DNA of 64,000 nucleotides, taken from the NCBI GenBank assembly GCA_905250025.1, contig CAJNOJ010000444.1:1-64000 (forward strand). Reading direction: 5' to 3'. This document shows, piece after piece, positions 33,150 to 45,617 of this stretch (positions are counted from its first letter, which is position 1; every line of letters begins with the position of its first letter). This stretch comes from Adineta ricciae. Its lineage: Eukaryota > Rotifera > Eurotatoria > Adinetida > Adinetidae. The notes below the pieces were generated by a model. It made no database searches. It was not told where the DNA came from and was given only the letters and a program-made list of their open reading frames with translations. The position numbers were made by a program, and so were the translations under genes.

Positions 33150-33832
33150 AAAAGATACCAATTGAATTTGCTCGTACATTAGATTTAATTCGTTTAACTT
33201 TGCAAGGAAACGCATTATTTGGTCGTATGCCATTTAATTGGAGAATATTTCCTAAAGAAAATATTTATGGAACAAATGTAAAGTTATATAACAAACCTGT
33301 TTCTTATGTCAATTCAGAAGAAAATACTAATTGTACATGTGCCATTCAACAAACTTGTACAACGCCAGCAATCATGTACAGTGGATTATTATCTATGCCG
33401 TTAAATGGTTTCAAATTAGGTTGTTATTCACTTGAAACAGTACTTTTATCATCATTATTATGTTTTTATTCCAAAACATGTATTGATAGTTATCACGATT
33501 TTACATCCTATGATTACTACAATAAGTCTCTGGACGTCATTTTCAATAGTACAAACGAAGTAATCCAACTAAATTCATCATTGACACGATTTAATATTAA
33601 TGATACAATTGAAATAATGGCCAATGAATTGTTTCTTATGAACGATTCTACAATAGTTCTGCACCAAATTATTGTACTTATAAATATTACTATCGATTTG
33701 ATGCATTTGAATTATTAATCGTATTCTTAAGTGCATATTCCAGTTTATCTATTATTATTCTATTCATTGTGCCATATTTAGTCTCAATAATCAAGAAAAT
33801 CTTTCAACATTTTCGTATCGTCCCATCTCAAT
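33150..33832 (+). pseudogene. Membrane/ectodomain module 3, 3' half
   Basis: The frame reads EFARTLDLIRLTLQGNALFG, then NCTCAIQQTCTTPAIM, GCYSLETVLLSSLLC and a run of N-glycosylation-like sites (NSSLTRFNINDT). It shifts frame near 33655 into APNYCTYKYYYRFDAF and a membrane segment (SAYSSLSIIILFIVPYLVS), ending TGA at about 33832. Its 3' part is repeated in segment B' with the same frameshift, so this lesion predates the split of the two copies. Confidence 0.65.
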
Positions 33833-34922
33833 GATTAATTATATACTCAATACAATCTATTCATTAGCCAAGGTCTTATATGAAGATGAATGAAAATAGA
33901 TAATAACATTAATCAACAATCGACAATAGTTAACCTTTGCACAGTTTTTGTGTATCCGATGAGACCCGTAACACAATTTTTCGCTTTTCCGAAACGAAGA
34001 CTGATTCTTTTTGGGACCATCTTTTCGCTAATCGTCAGATTTCTTAATCGCGGTCATGTACATGTATATGAACTCCGACTACGGAAGACAATCTTTAAAA
34101 ACGTCAAATCACGAACTGATTTTAGCTCTGCTCATAGTGACGATAGGAGTATGAGAATCTTGATAGTTAAAACCATCACGAATCAACACGTGCATTTTGA
34201 GCAACCAAATGCAAAACATTTGTTTCCTAGTAGAACACATCTACCTGAAATCAAATAAATATTTCATGCAATTTCCGTCATTACTATTAGTATCATTTTT
34301 CGCAGTCTGCATGAAATTATCTGTTCAATAAATTTTATGTTGTCTGAAGTTTAAAAACTCCTTTTCTCTTGTTTTTTTTTGTGATATTTCTCGTACGTTC
34401 TCGATGACCCGCAACACGTGTGCAAATTTTATATCTTCATCTTTAGGTGAAATTCTTACAGAAAATAATCGATCAATGGTTTGCAATCCTGATTGCCGTG
34501 AAGTTACCGTCTTCATAACTTACTTGCTTCATCAAAATTGGCTTATAACCTGCCGATCATGCAAACCTTCTTACCCACTCTATCTGAGATAAGAATTTCT
34601 CGAAGCGCGTCTATCGCACTTGTCGATCTGAACTCTCACTCAATCTACATACCACCCAACGATAAATTTTCGATCAATCTACTGATAATAAACAGATCTC
34701 CTATTTGAACACATATTTCGGTTCTTTCACTCAACTTTTCTGTAAATTCATTTCTATATAAGGATGTAGTTGCGCAAAAAGGACGATAAAATGATATACC
34801 ATATTCTTCTTTGAAAGCAATGACAGCAAAACTTGTACAGCATCTAAATATTTGAAGAAAATTCGCTACATCCATGAGAGAACAAACAATGGTGATTGAT
34901 ATCTTCTGTCTCAGTAATGCGT

Positions 34923-34961
<39 letters not shown>

Positions 34962-35869
34962 AATCGATCAAAGTTTTCTTAACAGCCTGAATCAAAATGT
35001 CATATACTATTTTCGGTAATTATGTAGAGCGCAAATAAATTTTTGTCCTCAAGAGTTTTTTAATTTTTCCTGACAGTGGTAAGCCTGCCCCTTGTACTGA
35101 GTGTTAATGATATTACGAGATAACGAGAGAACAGAATCTCATTGTTTTCTTATTCAAAATTGATATTCAGTTGAAGTATATGTCTAATTTCGTAATAGGA
35201 CAAATTTCATATAAATATGATACTGTTCGAATAATACGATATACTCTACTGATGTCACAGCTAACGAAACATGCTGTCTTTCTAGTTCGTTGATGATACA
35301 TCAGCGCTTTCCTTCTATTAGTGAATATATTCCGAATAGAGTTTGCGAAAAACGAAAATGGGTTAAATAGAGAAATTACCAAGATAAAAATGCTGTTCGA
35401 TAATGCATGAAAAAGACTCAAACGATATGTTCACATGTGCTGTTTCTACATTAACCTTTTACTACCATTTTGTACAGCTTCATCTGCTCTATCAGAATTC
35501 GTCCAAGAAAATTCTGTTGGATCATATTTCAGATATTTTGGATGCAAAATGTTCTTCACAACCATTTTGTCGTGGGTAGTTAATTGATATACTAACAATG
35601 AATCCAATTCCAAAGTATATATCCCGAATGTTTTTCATGCGAAAACATCAAGTCACTATGATCATTACGATCAATTCTATGATGAAAAGTGACGATTAAC
35701 ATGGGAACAATGCTTTTACTGCTAGGCGGAAAAGCAATTTGTGATTTACGTGAGTTTGGGTGGTTTATATTGATTTCTTAGTGATTCGAGAACGTTATTT
35801 ATTTATTTATTTATTTATTTTAATCGAATACTATAATGGAGGAAATTAAAGAGAAGAAAAAACTAGTTT
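33833..35869. other. Region with unrecognised minus-strand frames and a GPCR remnant
   Basis: Most of it is also in segment B'. Minus-strand frames at about 34995-34645 (MDVANFLQIF, ITSFAV-like core, ERTEICVQIGDLFI) and 34516-34325 look protein-like but short and broken. Another minus frame at 35421-35167 is hydrophobic (NSIFILVISLFNPFSFFANS). At 35600-35710 a piece of the GPCR C-terminus seen at 41811-42085 survives with a deletion. A TTTA run lies at about 35797-35822. I cannot name any product. Confidence 0.35.
34925..34956. repeat. (TA)n microsatellite
   Basis: About 16 TA units in a row. It falls inside a block of about 280 bp that is absent from the otherwise matching segment B'. Confidence 0.85.
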
Positions 35870-37083
35870 CTAATTTGCCGTATTATCATTGTTATCATCA
35901 GCTTTCTCATCGTATTCGACATAATCAACATCTTCATCTATTTCTTCCATATCAGCTTCATTTTCTTCATCATCACCTTCATTGCTTCGTGCACCTTCAA
36001 GTTCATTAGACTCATCATTTTCATCGCGTTGTGTATAATTTACTCCATCAACATTACACCATCCGGTGTGTCCCATGCTTTCAACATTCAATCTCTTCAC
36101 TGTCCAAGCATAATTAGTTAATTTTGGATCAGCTATATAATCATAAGGTATATAACAATATCCTTGATCACCCTATTAAATACAAAGATCATTTTATCTG
36201 GTAAATTACACAGATTTTACCCAATTCTCGCCCCAGGAATTACGAACAATAAAAGCTTGCGATGAATTACTATACCCAACAATAAGAATAGCATGTCTAA
36301 AGACTAGCCGTTTAATTATCATCTCTGATAAATTTCTATACATACCTTCCATGTAATGCTTGACGATCTTCAAATGAACGAGGCATAGGAACAATACCTC
36401 TTTCTGCTGCTTTATCAAATGAACTAAAGACGTTAATACTTACTACAATTGGAAAACCTTGTGCTAAACATGTTTTGAATACATTTAAATCACGTCGGAC
36501 TTGCAAAGCTTCAAGAATCGTATGTTCTTTGGCAGCTTCATAACATTCTGAATACGGTTTATCATTCACTTTCCAACGATCATATTCCCACATATCTTCT
36601 AAACAAACACCATCTTCAAACAAACTTTGGATAGCCATATCTATAGATGAACCACTATCACTTAACCAACCAAAACGTGATAAACCTCGAATTCGACTGT
36701 TATAATAAATGAAGAGCCGACTAACATCAATCTTTTGTCCTGTTGCTTTACTATGTAAATATTCATACGCTCCTGCGAGAGCATTCGCCGTGCTACAAAT
36801 CAATTTAATTATATCAGATTAAACATAAATATTTTTGATAATTAACTTACCAGCTTTTTAGTGTCGATTGATCTTCAACTTTAGTCATCCATGGTCGAAG
36901 ATCGACTTTTTTCGGAAGATCTGATTTTTCCAGAACCATATGTTCAGCAAAATCACGTGAAAGTTCTTCATTTTCTGGCATTGCATCGGACTCAACATCA
37001 CCGTTCAATACATAACGGTGATTAGTTCGTTTGCTGATCAAATAAAGATTTTTTGTCGTTTGTTTTTTAGTTTCGTATGACAT
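35870..37083 (-). CDS. Papain-family (C1) cysteine peptidase
   Basis: Four exons (37083-36851, 36792-36346, 36296-36221, 36172-35870) join in phase and give 352 residues. The propeptide-like N-terminus is short with no signal peptide (MSYETKKQTTKNLYL). The mature-type region starts at KVDLRPWMTKVEDQ. The oxyanion Gln72 and catalytic Cys78 (DQSTLKSC, with the Cys codon split by intron 1), His228 (RHAILIVGYS) and Asn246 (VRNSWGENW) are all present. The usual GSCWAF is replaced by LKSCTANA, as in the less typical, bacteria-like C1 branch. The C-terminal exon ends with about 45 residues very rich in Asp, Glu and Asn, an unusual acidic tail. Without a signal peptide it is probably cytosolic. Its last 60 or so codons recur in segment B'. 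Confidence 0.85.
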
Positions 37084-37913
37084 TGTCGACAGTATTCACA
37101 AAAATCGAATAGTTTATTTGAAAAGAAAAGTAAATGAATAAACACGCACAGCTTTGAATTGCTCTACATATATAGTATTCACAATCATATGCATGATTTC
37201 TGCTCATTCTGTTATAATGGAATTAAACATTATTCATCGTTGCTACTGCTGCTTAGCAAATATTCAATAATGAAGGAAAAATATTCAGGTCGACGATACA
37301 TACGATGAATTTTAACGAGAAAATAGAACGTAAAGAGAAAGCAAAATCAACATTTTAAAGAGAAGAATGTAGGAGAAACAATTCAAGTGTAAGTTGTTTT
37401 TCTTAAAAATAAGTCAAATGATCAATAGAATAAAAAGAAAACGAGTTTCTTTTCGATTAACTTTTGAAAAGTGTACCAATCATTAAAAGAAACTAGCGAT
37501 TTCCTGTGTAGACTGCACGGCGATTTCTCTCACAAATTTGAATTTTCGAGTCGCTGCCGAGAGACACATACCAACTTAGACTTTTGAATATTTTTAGTTT
37601 TCAGAATGGTTTCTCCCGTTTACTTTGATCTAGTTTTCTATAATAACTCTGTATATCATTATTTTTCATTGCTTTCGATCGATCATCTCAAGAAATTTTT
37701 TAAAAAGTTTAAAAAACTCTAGCTCCTGCCGTCGACAGGGTCATCGGCGTACATCTCTACCTACATTCGTTCCATTAAATGATTAGATCAAATTTATTTG
37801 TCTGTCTGTCTGCATATGTCAGAGTCAAAGATCAAAGGTAAAAAGCTATTCGTGTTTTTTAGTGAGTTGCTCAAATGATATAGTGCATGGATAGGTTAAG
37901 GTTTCAAAGTGCT
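37084..37913. other. Intergenic stretch
   Basis: No gene recognised. A TTTGTCTGTCTGTCTG tract near 37795 followed by AAAGGTAAAAA resembles a similar spot at about 11645, perhaps remnants of one dispersed repeat. Confidence 0.4.
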
Positions 37914-40702
37914 AGATGATCATAGTTGTCGAATGGCGGGTATAACTGAGTGCTGTTTTTTTTTAGTCTGGAACTGTCATTAAGAGATAGTAGTTTTTAT
38001 GGTCAACGATTGAAGAAAAGTTATCCGATTGCATGGCATATTGGTCACAGTTTTTTTGTTAGGTTTTGGATAAAAATCAAAACATGAAACTTGTTTTTCC
38101 ATGTAAAATGAGTTCATATGACAAACGTTACTTGTTAAGTAAAGTAGCCTACTAAAAATTCGTCAATACGGATTGCATCACGATGTTTTCGAGGCTTGTC
38201 AGTGAATAGCTTTTCATATTGAATGAGAACATTTCTGAAATAACTGAGAATCGCTTGTTCGTTCAGGTATTTTTGTACTAAATTTTTGCCATTTGTGCCA
38301 ATAATTTTTTCTCTTTGAATATCAAGCATTAAGTGTTGGGTTAAATAATGAAATGACGCCTCATTTCCTCTGTCTTTCCAAATTACAATATTGTAATTAT
38401 GCTTTAATAAATGATACCAATATTCTTCCCATTCTCGAAAATGCGCAAAAACAACAGGAGATCCACAAAGTAGTAAGTATTTAAGTCTATTAGAATATGA
38501 CCACCCTTCTTGATGTAGCAAATACTGATACTCGCAGAACTGCTGTATCATTTTTTCTTTGACCAATCTCTGTTAACCATTGGCGATCTCCAGTTCCAGC
38601 TCCTCACCACATTAACTTGTTCATCCGATTTTTCCATTTAATTTTATCGGCTATTTTGGGTAAATTTTCAAGAACAGAACGCCGACTACCAATACCGGGC
38701 GCCAAGGACATCCACAAAGTAAAGCAGGGAATAAGTACGATCCCATCCGGGTGGAGACCCCAAATTGGTGGTTTGCGCGTTTAAGCGAAACCAAAAACTG
38801 GTACCTTATGCTTCTTTTCATTTAGTTCCGATGAATTCAGCATAACAGCGTCCTCTAAGAAGGATGACAACAAGTGATGCATTTTACACTTATTTAGTTG
38901 GCTTTTGGTAAGGATTAATCTTATCTAGTGACTGAGAGAGATTTCTTCTATCTAAACTAACACTTCGAGATTAGATATTTTCAGCAAAGATCAAATTGAA
39001 GATGATCTTGCTACGCATTGCGATGAGAAATTTTACTTACGAACATGTATGAACATTTCTAAGTTTCTGATCGATTGGAAAGTGTCGACAACTTGTTTTA
39101 GCAGTGATTTCATTTTTCTTGATCTGAATTGAAAATTAACAGCAGTTCGACGATTTACAATAAATAACTGACCGTCTATTATCTGAATATGATGACATTC
39201 AGGACATGCAGCTTCCATTTTCATGATATCGCTGTGTGTAATATTTTCCTGAAAATTTTTAAAATCCATTTTAATTCTTGAATAGAGAGTAAGACCCTTG
39301 TTGCTATCATATGGCTCATTGAAAAGTTCACATACATCCATTGAATTGTTCAAATCTCGTAAAGAGATGTTTTTCAAAAATGGATTCTCACAGTCTAGTC
39401 GATAAAAGTCTTTCAAAAAGACTGATTCGTCATCATTATAACATTTGAAAGGACTTTTTAACTTCATAAGTACGTTAGACATGTTAAGTCTACTAACTAA
39501 GTCGTTTAATATCAGTTGATCGTCAAAAATCGAAATTTTCAACATTTTGAGAATAATCAAAACGATAAGAAGCAGAAGAAAGCAATATTTTCTGCACACT
39601 AAGAAACATTTCAAAATAAAATCTTGTGTGGTTCGTGAAGTCCATAGCATTATTTTACTAAAAGAAAAAAACAAATATTTGTTCGGCATTTTATTCATTC
39701 AATTGATTATCAGAGGATAGTGCTTATTAAGAGGTCAATGAAAAACAACGTAGAGTTTCTAAAACTAACAAGGGTAAAAAATCTCGTGTAAAAATATAGA
39801 TTATACCGGTTTTTCTAAGAGAGCCACTCTTAAAGCTACAAAGAGTATAGTAGAGAAACTACCCGTTATTAATGGTCTCATTAAATTGTCGAGAATCAGT
39901 AGTTTCTGTACCGACTGATGTGATTTTTAATATTCATTCTGATGAAAATAAAATACTAAGCCACTAAAGATTCATATGAATCTTATGAAAGATTGTTATA
40001 CTGTTTTCTACTACTTTTGTCTTTAAAATAATTTCTATGTGCATCTTCTATATAACTGTAACATAAGAAGTTTCTAAGTTAGATACTCCTGGGAGTAGAT
40101 CAATGGTTCGTCAGTTTCTTGAATTTTTAAGGTAACTGAATGCAAGCAGCGCACACCAAAAGTAGAAAAAGTTAATTAGATCTTTGCAAAAAAGATTACT
40201 TTTGTGGTAGCTTTCAATGAATGAATAGCTTGTGAAAAATTTGATTGAATCAAGGACTTTCATTAGAATAAAAATACACCTCACATAAACTTATTCAAAG
40301 ATGAAAGTTGTAAAAACTTACTGTTTTAAACTGTAATTAAAACAATCGATTTTATACGATTCACATATAAAGAAAAAGTATATTTAAATTCTCTACTCAA
40401 AATACTAAATCGCAGGAAATTTTACTTTATGATTATTAGTAGTATTGAAAGTATTGTTAAATATTTTTGTATTCGTAATTATTAAAGTTTAATAAAGTAA
40501 AATTTTTCATTATTTGGCACTTTTCTATAGCTTACTTAGTACGAAATGATAACATTGACTGGGAATTGTAAAACAAATACTTTTTAGTTACCTTTGTACG
40601 CGAGTGATGGAAGATATCAATATTTGCATTTGAAGTGATTGATAAACAAAAATATTTTCATAGAAAGACAATTTTTCCTAATTTTGTTTATATGCATGAC
40701 AT
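37914..40702. repeat. Main copy of segment C (partner of 21634-24291)
   Basis: It is collinear with segment C' through the GT90 relic and about 1 kb of its 5' flank. The non-coding flank 39720-40702 is as similar as the coding part, which fits recent common origin and gives no sign of selection. Confidence 0.8.
38135..39698 (-). pseudogene. GT90-type glycosyltransferase, decayed
   Basis: Exon 1 (39698-39041) begins MNKMPNKYLFF and has a hydrophobic signal-anchor (FLLLLIVLIILKML), then a lumenal stem with ITHSDIMKMEAACPECHH, ending at a GTAAGT donor. The next coding stretch, from about 38780, reads GIVLIPCFTLWMSLAPGIGS and KWKNRMNKLMW. It meets TGA at 38606-38604, where copy C' has CGA (Arg in MWRGA). 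A 77-bp deletion then shifts frame before YSNRLKYLLLCGSPVVF and the C-terminal part to 38135. Family 90 enzymes transfer glucose or xylose in the secretory pathway (POGLUT/KDELC/CAP10). The acceptor here is unknown, and this copy cannot make a full protein. Confidence 0.7.
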
Positions 40703-41640
40703 ATATATGATAGAAAGGTAAATGTAATCATAATCATTGCATGGTATTTATTAGGTAAATGATCATTCAATTGAATGCTGAGTCATTTGTCGGAAAAGAC
40801 TATTTTTATCATGAAAACGTATACGTAATCGATGGAAAGAGCGTATTCAAAATTAAGGAGATAATAAAGAAGAAAATCTACTCTTATCTTTGTTTTGTTT
40901 TGTTTTGACTCGATTTTCATCGATTGAAGTATATATTTCATTATCCATTGACATTTCAACAGAAACAACCTAAATAATTACTGATAAAAAAGACAACTAT
41001 CGATAAAGCAATCTTTAATACTCTTGTTGGATAATGCAAGGATGCGCAGCTACAGATACAAGTTGTACTCTGAATTTTACGATGAAAATTTCTTATCGTA
41101 CAATACTGTATTCAACAACTCTATACTCTCATGTACTGACCCTGCTTCGGATCTATAGCAGATAGAATCGATCGCTGCTCAGTTAAATCCACTTTCTTCA
41201 CATACTATCGGATAAGAAGGGAAAACGATTTTTGATTTGTTGATTAAAAATTAGTTTTGGGTCCCAAAACTCTTAGAATTTAAAACTGACTTCAAAACAA
41301 CTATCATAACTCATGTTCTTCTTATGTACTCTGAATTGTCTATTTTGAATGCTATAATACAGATTATATTTAAGCTCGAACGAAGCAAGGTATATTAAAT
41401 TATACACAACATTGTTTAAATGGTTGATACTGACACTGATGAAAACAAAACAGTTCGACTGAGAAATAATTACACCATCTAGTTTTAAGAAGGCTTTTCA
41501 TTACAGATTGATCACTCAAAAAATGAGTATCGTCGATATTTAGGCGATCAACCCATTAGCAACCAAGCGGTTGATATTCATATGGTATTAATTTTAAACA
41601 TAAAAATCTTTTAGTTTTAATAATTTCATATCAACAGGAA
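40703..41640. other. Stretch without recognisable genes
   Basis: AT-rich, with a short GTTTT repeat at about 40893-40910. No protein-like frame on either strand and no match to other parts of the window seen by eye. Confidence 0.4.
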
Positions 41641-41874
41641 TCTATCGTCAAATATTGATGAATATTGCCAAAGCGAATTTCTACGACTTCACAATCGTCT
41701 CTATGTAAATATCAAACATCTCAGTTATTTTCATGTAGAAGGTTAAGTTTCAATGAGATTAAGATCAATCTTTCTAATTCAAGAAGTGATCAGATTGATT
41801 TATTTGACGACAATGAATCCAATTCCAAAGTATATTCCAAATGTTTTTCATGCGAAAACATCAAGTCACTATGA
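41641..41874 (+). other. Possible short coding exon, unrecognised
   Basis: After a CAG acceptor-like site near 41637, one frame reads NLSSNIDEYCQSEFLRLHNR to TAA and another from 41665 reads to TAA at 41874. Neither belongs to a family I recognise. The end of the stretch overlaps the minus-strand GPCR relic, so chance frames are likely. Confidence 0.2.
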
Positions 41875-42616
41875 TCATTACGACATTAATAACTGTAAAT
41901 AATGTGCGATATATTGTAGTAATGACAATTGCTGTTTCAACAAGTATAAGAATTACTATATAAACGATGGTAAGTTAGTCATAGACATAATTGTAACACT
42001 AGTTATGATGTCACTTAAAACTTGACGATTACGATCAATTCTATGATGAAAAGTGACGATTAACATGGGAACAATGCTTTTACTGCGTTGTTGACGTAGA
42101 TACAGCATCATATAAAGATAAATCAGACCAATAATGGTAAAGCGTAGAAGACAACCGGTGAATATTCTATAATAGCAGTAAATAGTGAAGCTATGTCTAA
42201 ATTTCATGCGTATAAACTTGGTTCATATTTGAACCCGTGACTGAAAAGACACGGAATTGGAACGAATGTGTAACTGATCACCCACAAGGAACATAAGATA
42301 ATAATATAAGTTTGACATAAAACAATGAAGAAGAGTTGACTCATGATTTGTAACATGAGAGAATAGGAGATACTTGCTACACCCTCACCCACGATACGAA
42401 TGTGCCCATCCGACATCGACAGCACGTACACTCGAGCGAAATAACAGCAGAAAAAGTGGTGCCGGAATTGTAATCATGATAAAGAGAATAACTTCCCTCT
42501 CGCTTTTTCGTATGTTTATATACGATATTTTTATCTTCATGCAATATTTCGAAGAAAAATAAAAGATAGACGCCCAAGGCATCAATGCGACAAAATCCGA
42601 TCGGATTTCTGGTCAC
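41811..42616 (-). pseudogene. GPCR relic (class A), frameshifted
   Basis: Read on the minus strand, pieces of membrane segments follow in order but in different frames: VILFIMITIPAPLFLLLF, ISYSLMLQIMSQLFFIVLC, then after a stop and shift TIIGLIYLYMMLYLRQQ and IITSVTIMSMTNLPSFI. The pattern of hydrophobic blocks and Arg/Lys-rich loops fits a rotifer 7TM receptor. No single frame spans more than two segments. The 41811-42085 part is present in shorter, differently deleted forms in segments B and B'. Confidence 0.5.
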
Positions 42617-42877
42617 GAATTTGAATTGAATTCTGAGTAAAGGATTGGTGCACCTGGGAAGATAAAAAGACTGCCGGATATCTCATAATAAGCAAAAAAC
42701 ATCGCTTTTATCTTTTTCTTTTACTATTGGTGTTTACCCTTTCCAGTGAATGTCACAGAATTTTTGTTTTTGAACCAAAATCAAAAAGCGCCACAAATGA
42801 TTAGTGTCATATACCCTGCGGATCGAGGATGTGGAACATCGAGCGACATCTGTATTAGTTCTTTTTACTAAGTATGG

Positions 42878-45252
42878 TTATCCTCTAAATGGTTTGAATT
42901 CACGCATTTGAGTAGCAATATTAAGACAAATTTGAAGAAGTTCAGTACCCGCCGAAGTTTGATCCTGGCGAGCAATTTCAATTGCACGCTCCAAATATTA
43001 AAAGGCTTTCTCAATTTCATGAAGACTATATTGTACTCTAGCCATTACGGCAAAAGTTCGTGCAATGGAGAGTCGATTAGATACTAGATTGCTTTTTTGA
43101 ATTCGAAGGGCTTTTTCAAGGGCACCCAGTGCACTCCAGGGATCCCTTTTCAAATAATACGCACTGGCGATTTTTTGATACACTGCAGCAAGATCAGGAT
43201 TGTTAAGCGCACCATTTGTTTCAAGAATCGAACACGCTTTTTCATAGTACAGCAACGCTGTCGAATAATCACCATTCATGAATTCGTAAACACCACCCAT
43301 GTTGGCATAAGTTACCGCAATACTCGGATGATTAGGTTCAGTGGATTTCTCAGCAATACAAATCGACTTATCAAACTCGACAAGTGCCGCTTGATAATTC
43401 TCTGCTGCATGATAGACAGTGCCAAGATTATTATGAGTAACCGCTAACGATGGATGTTCGGGTGGCAACGAACGTTGCTCAATAGCAAGTGTTCTGTTAT
43501 AAAATGAAAGTGCATGTAAATGATCACCTTTCGCCATATACACTGCGCCAATATTATTATAGATGATAGCGAATGATGGATCATTCGGCGGAAGACTTTT
43601 TTCAGGATATTTAGTGCTTTTCGAAAGAATCCAAGTGCAGTAGAATAGTCTCCCATGGAACGAAACACTTAACCAATATTACTATAGAGAGTGAAATACT
43701 CCCATGAATAAATACGATTAAATGATTGTTCGAAATGATCCAACGTCTTTTGATAATATGCCAATGCTTTGAGATTATTTCCTTGTTCTCGATGTATTTC
43801 TCCAATATCATTGTAGGTAATGCCAAAAGATTTATAATCGACTGGAAAAATCCGATGTAAATAGTTCAATGCTGCGTTATAGAATGATAGTGCTATGTTA
43901 TAATTTCCTTTTCGCCTAAACACAGCTCCGAGTTGATGATCAATATCAGCAATAAATCTCCAATCATTTATTGGTATCGTATTTAAAAGTTCAAAGAGTA
44001 CACTAGTGGCTTCAATGAATTTACCCATTTTGTTCAATAAATAGCTCAATCGATACGCTGCTGGTCCCCCACCAATTTCTGCACGTATCTGTTTGCTAAG
44101 ACACACCAATTCTGCATCATGATCACTGGTTAATTTGAGTTTTACATGCCAAAATCGATCTCTAATTTTCTTGATTTCATCAATACGAAGGATTGTATGC
44201 ATAGAAAAGAGAATTTCTTGTTCCGAACCAAAAAATGAATCTTCGCCTTCTAATTCCGCGAATGGTACAGATGAAATTGAACTATCAATATCCATTTGAA
44301 ACAGAATGCCCAATCGTGCCGGATCTTCACAGACTGACTCAGCAAACACTTGTGACACGTCACGATCGAGACTTGTTGAAAGAAACGCATTGAACGAGAG
44401 AAGGCCGCCTGGATTCTTCCGAATATTCTTCTCGAATTCATCTTCAAATATGCCTTGTCCTCGATAAACTGTCATCTGACTTGAAGTTTTCTTCCGATGA
44501 AGATCTTCAATTCGTTGATGAACATCGCGTAAAAAGAAACCCATTTTGATCAATGTTTTTGTATCTTGCTCTCCTAATGCTTTGTTTAACATGACATAAG
44601 TAAAACAATCTCGAGTATACCACCAAATCGGCGAATGTTCATCGTAATCTCGTTCGAATTCAGTGATAACGGACGAAACATTTTGTGTCCCACCACAACT
44701 TTGAACGTCATGACAATACTTTGCAATTTCAGTCTTAGCCGAAGTATTGTATTGAATTTCAAGAAGAATTTCTTTGAGCATTTGAGAATACATGAAGGAT
44801 GAGTCAAGACGATTTAAATTATTACTTAAAATATCTTCTGAAGAGATACCGGTAATTGATAAATCAGTATCGTTCCGTTGGTGAATATTTCGTTTGATTA
44901 CACTACAAATTGATTCAATATTCTCGAAAGTCCCTTTGAATTTTGTTGATACTAAAGTACACGGATGATGATGATGATGTACGTTTTCACTTTTCAACAA
45001 ATATATCGAATCAACTTGAGCCAATTCATCAATCAGTGATACTAATTCATTTTCGAAAGTCCAATCGATTATCACGATGACTTTGTTTGTTTGAATATCT
45101 GTCAAATAGTCAATACATCGGTGAACCTCCGTGAATATTTTACTTGTATTGATCATACGTTGAAGATGTACGATCGAATCAGTGTCATTACTGTTTGCAG
45201 CCAACCAAATAACAGTAGAGTTTCGAATTGCTGTTGAGGATGAGGAATTCAT
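42878..45252 (-). pseudogene. NAD:arginine ADP-ribosyltransferase-TPR fusion, broken in the TPR part
   Basis: The ATG at 45252 opens 527 intact codons. The catalytic domain shows the R-S-E layout of arginine-specific mono-ADP-ribosyltransferases: Arg in MTVYRGQG (about residue 262), Ser-Thr-Ser in FNAFLSTSLDRD (about 292) and the E-x-E pair in GSEQEILF (about 344). Tetratricopeptide/kinesin-light-chain-type repeats follow (NYNIALSFYNAALNYL, NNLKALAYYQKTLDHF). In-frame TAA codons at 43671-43669 and 43000-42998 and a frameshift near 43595 interrupt the TPRs, which continue to a final TAA at 42880-42878. This fusion is abundant in bdelloids. Targets are unknown. The intact N-terminal 527 codons might still make a truncated enzyme. 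Confidence 0.8.
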
Positions 45253-45617
45253 TCTTTCTCACTACGAATTCTTTTACGTATATCGTGGACTCTTTTTGTT
45301 TTCGTTTTTATGTTCTTTCTTTAACCTCGAGCAAAAACCAGAATAGAACACGACGAAATGCGACAGATTAAAACAGAGAGAAAGAGAGTATTTATCATCG
45401 AATACAGCTCTTGAGTTGTGAAACTTATCATGCTGTAGCAAAGTGCATTAGTCACCTTTTCGTGTTGATTATCTACGCCAACCGAAAACAAAAACAAATT
45501 GTAGGTTTTTATACCCCTAATAAACAAGTGAAGACAGAATGAGAAAAAAAATTGTAGAGCTAGTTGAAAAGTCCGATTTTCTTCTTTTTGAGAATAAGAA
45601 GTGATTACATCCTCAGT
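45253..45617. other. Spacer between the ART-TPR and RdRP genes
   Basis: AT-rich, no gene recognised. Both neighbours are on the minus strand, so this should hold the RdRP 3' flank and the ART-TPR promoter region. No specific motif could be assigned. Confidence 0.4.

Noticed and set aside
33890-34258. 122-codon plus-strand frame
   Set aside because: Composition is mixed, its copy in B' is interrupted by a 260-bp deletion, and no family is recognisable.
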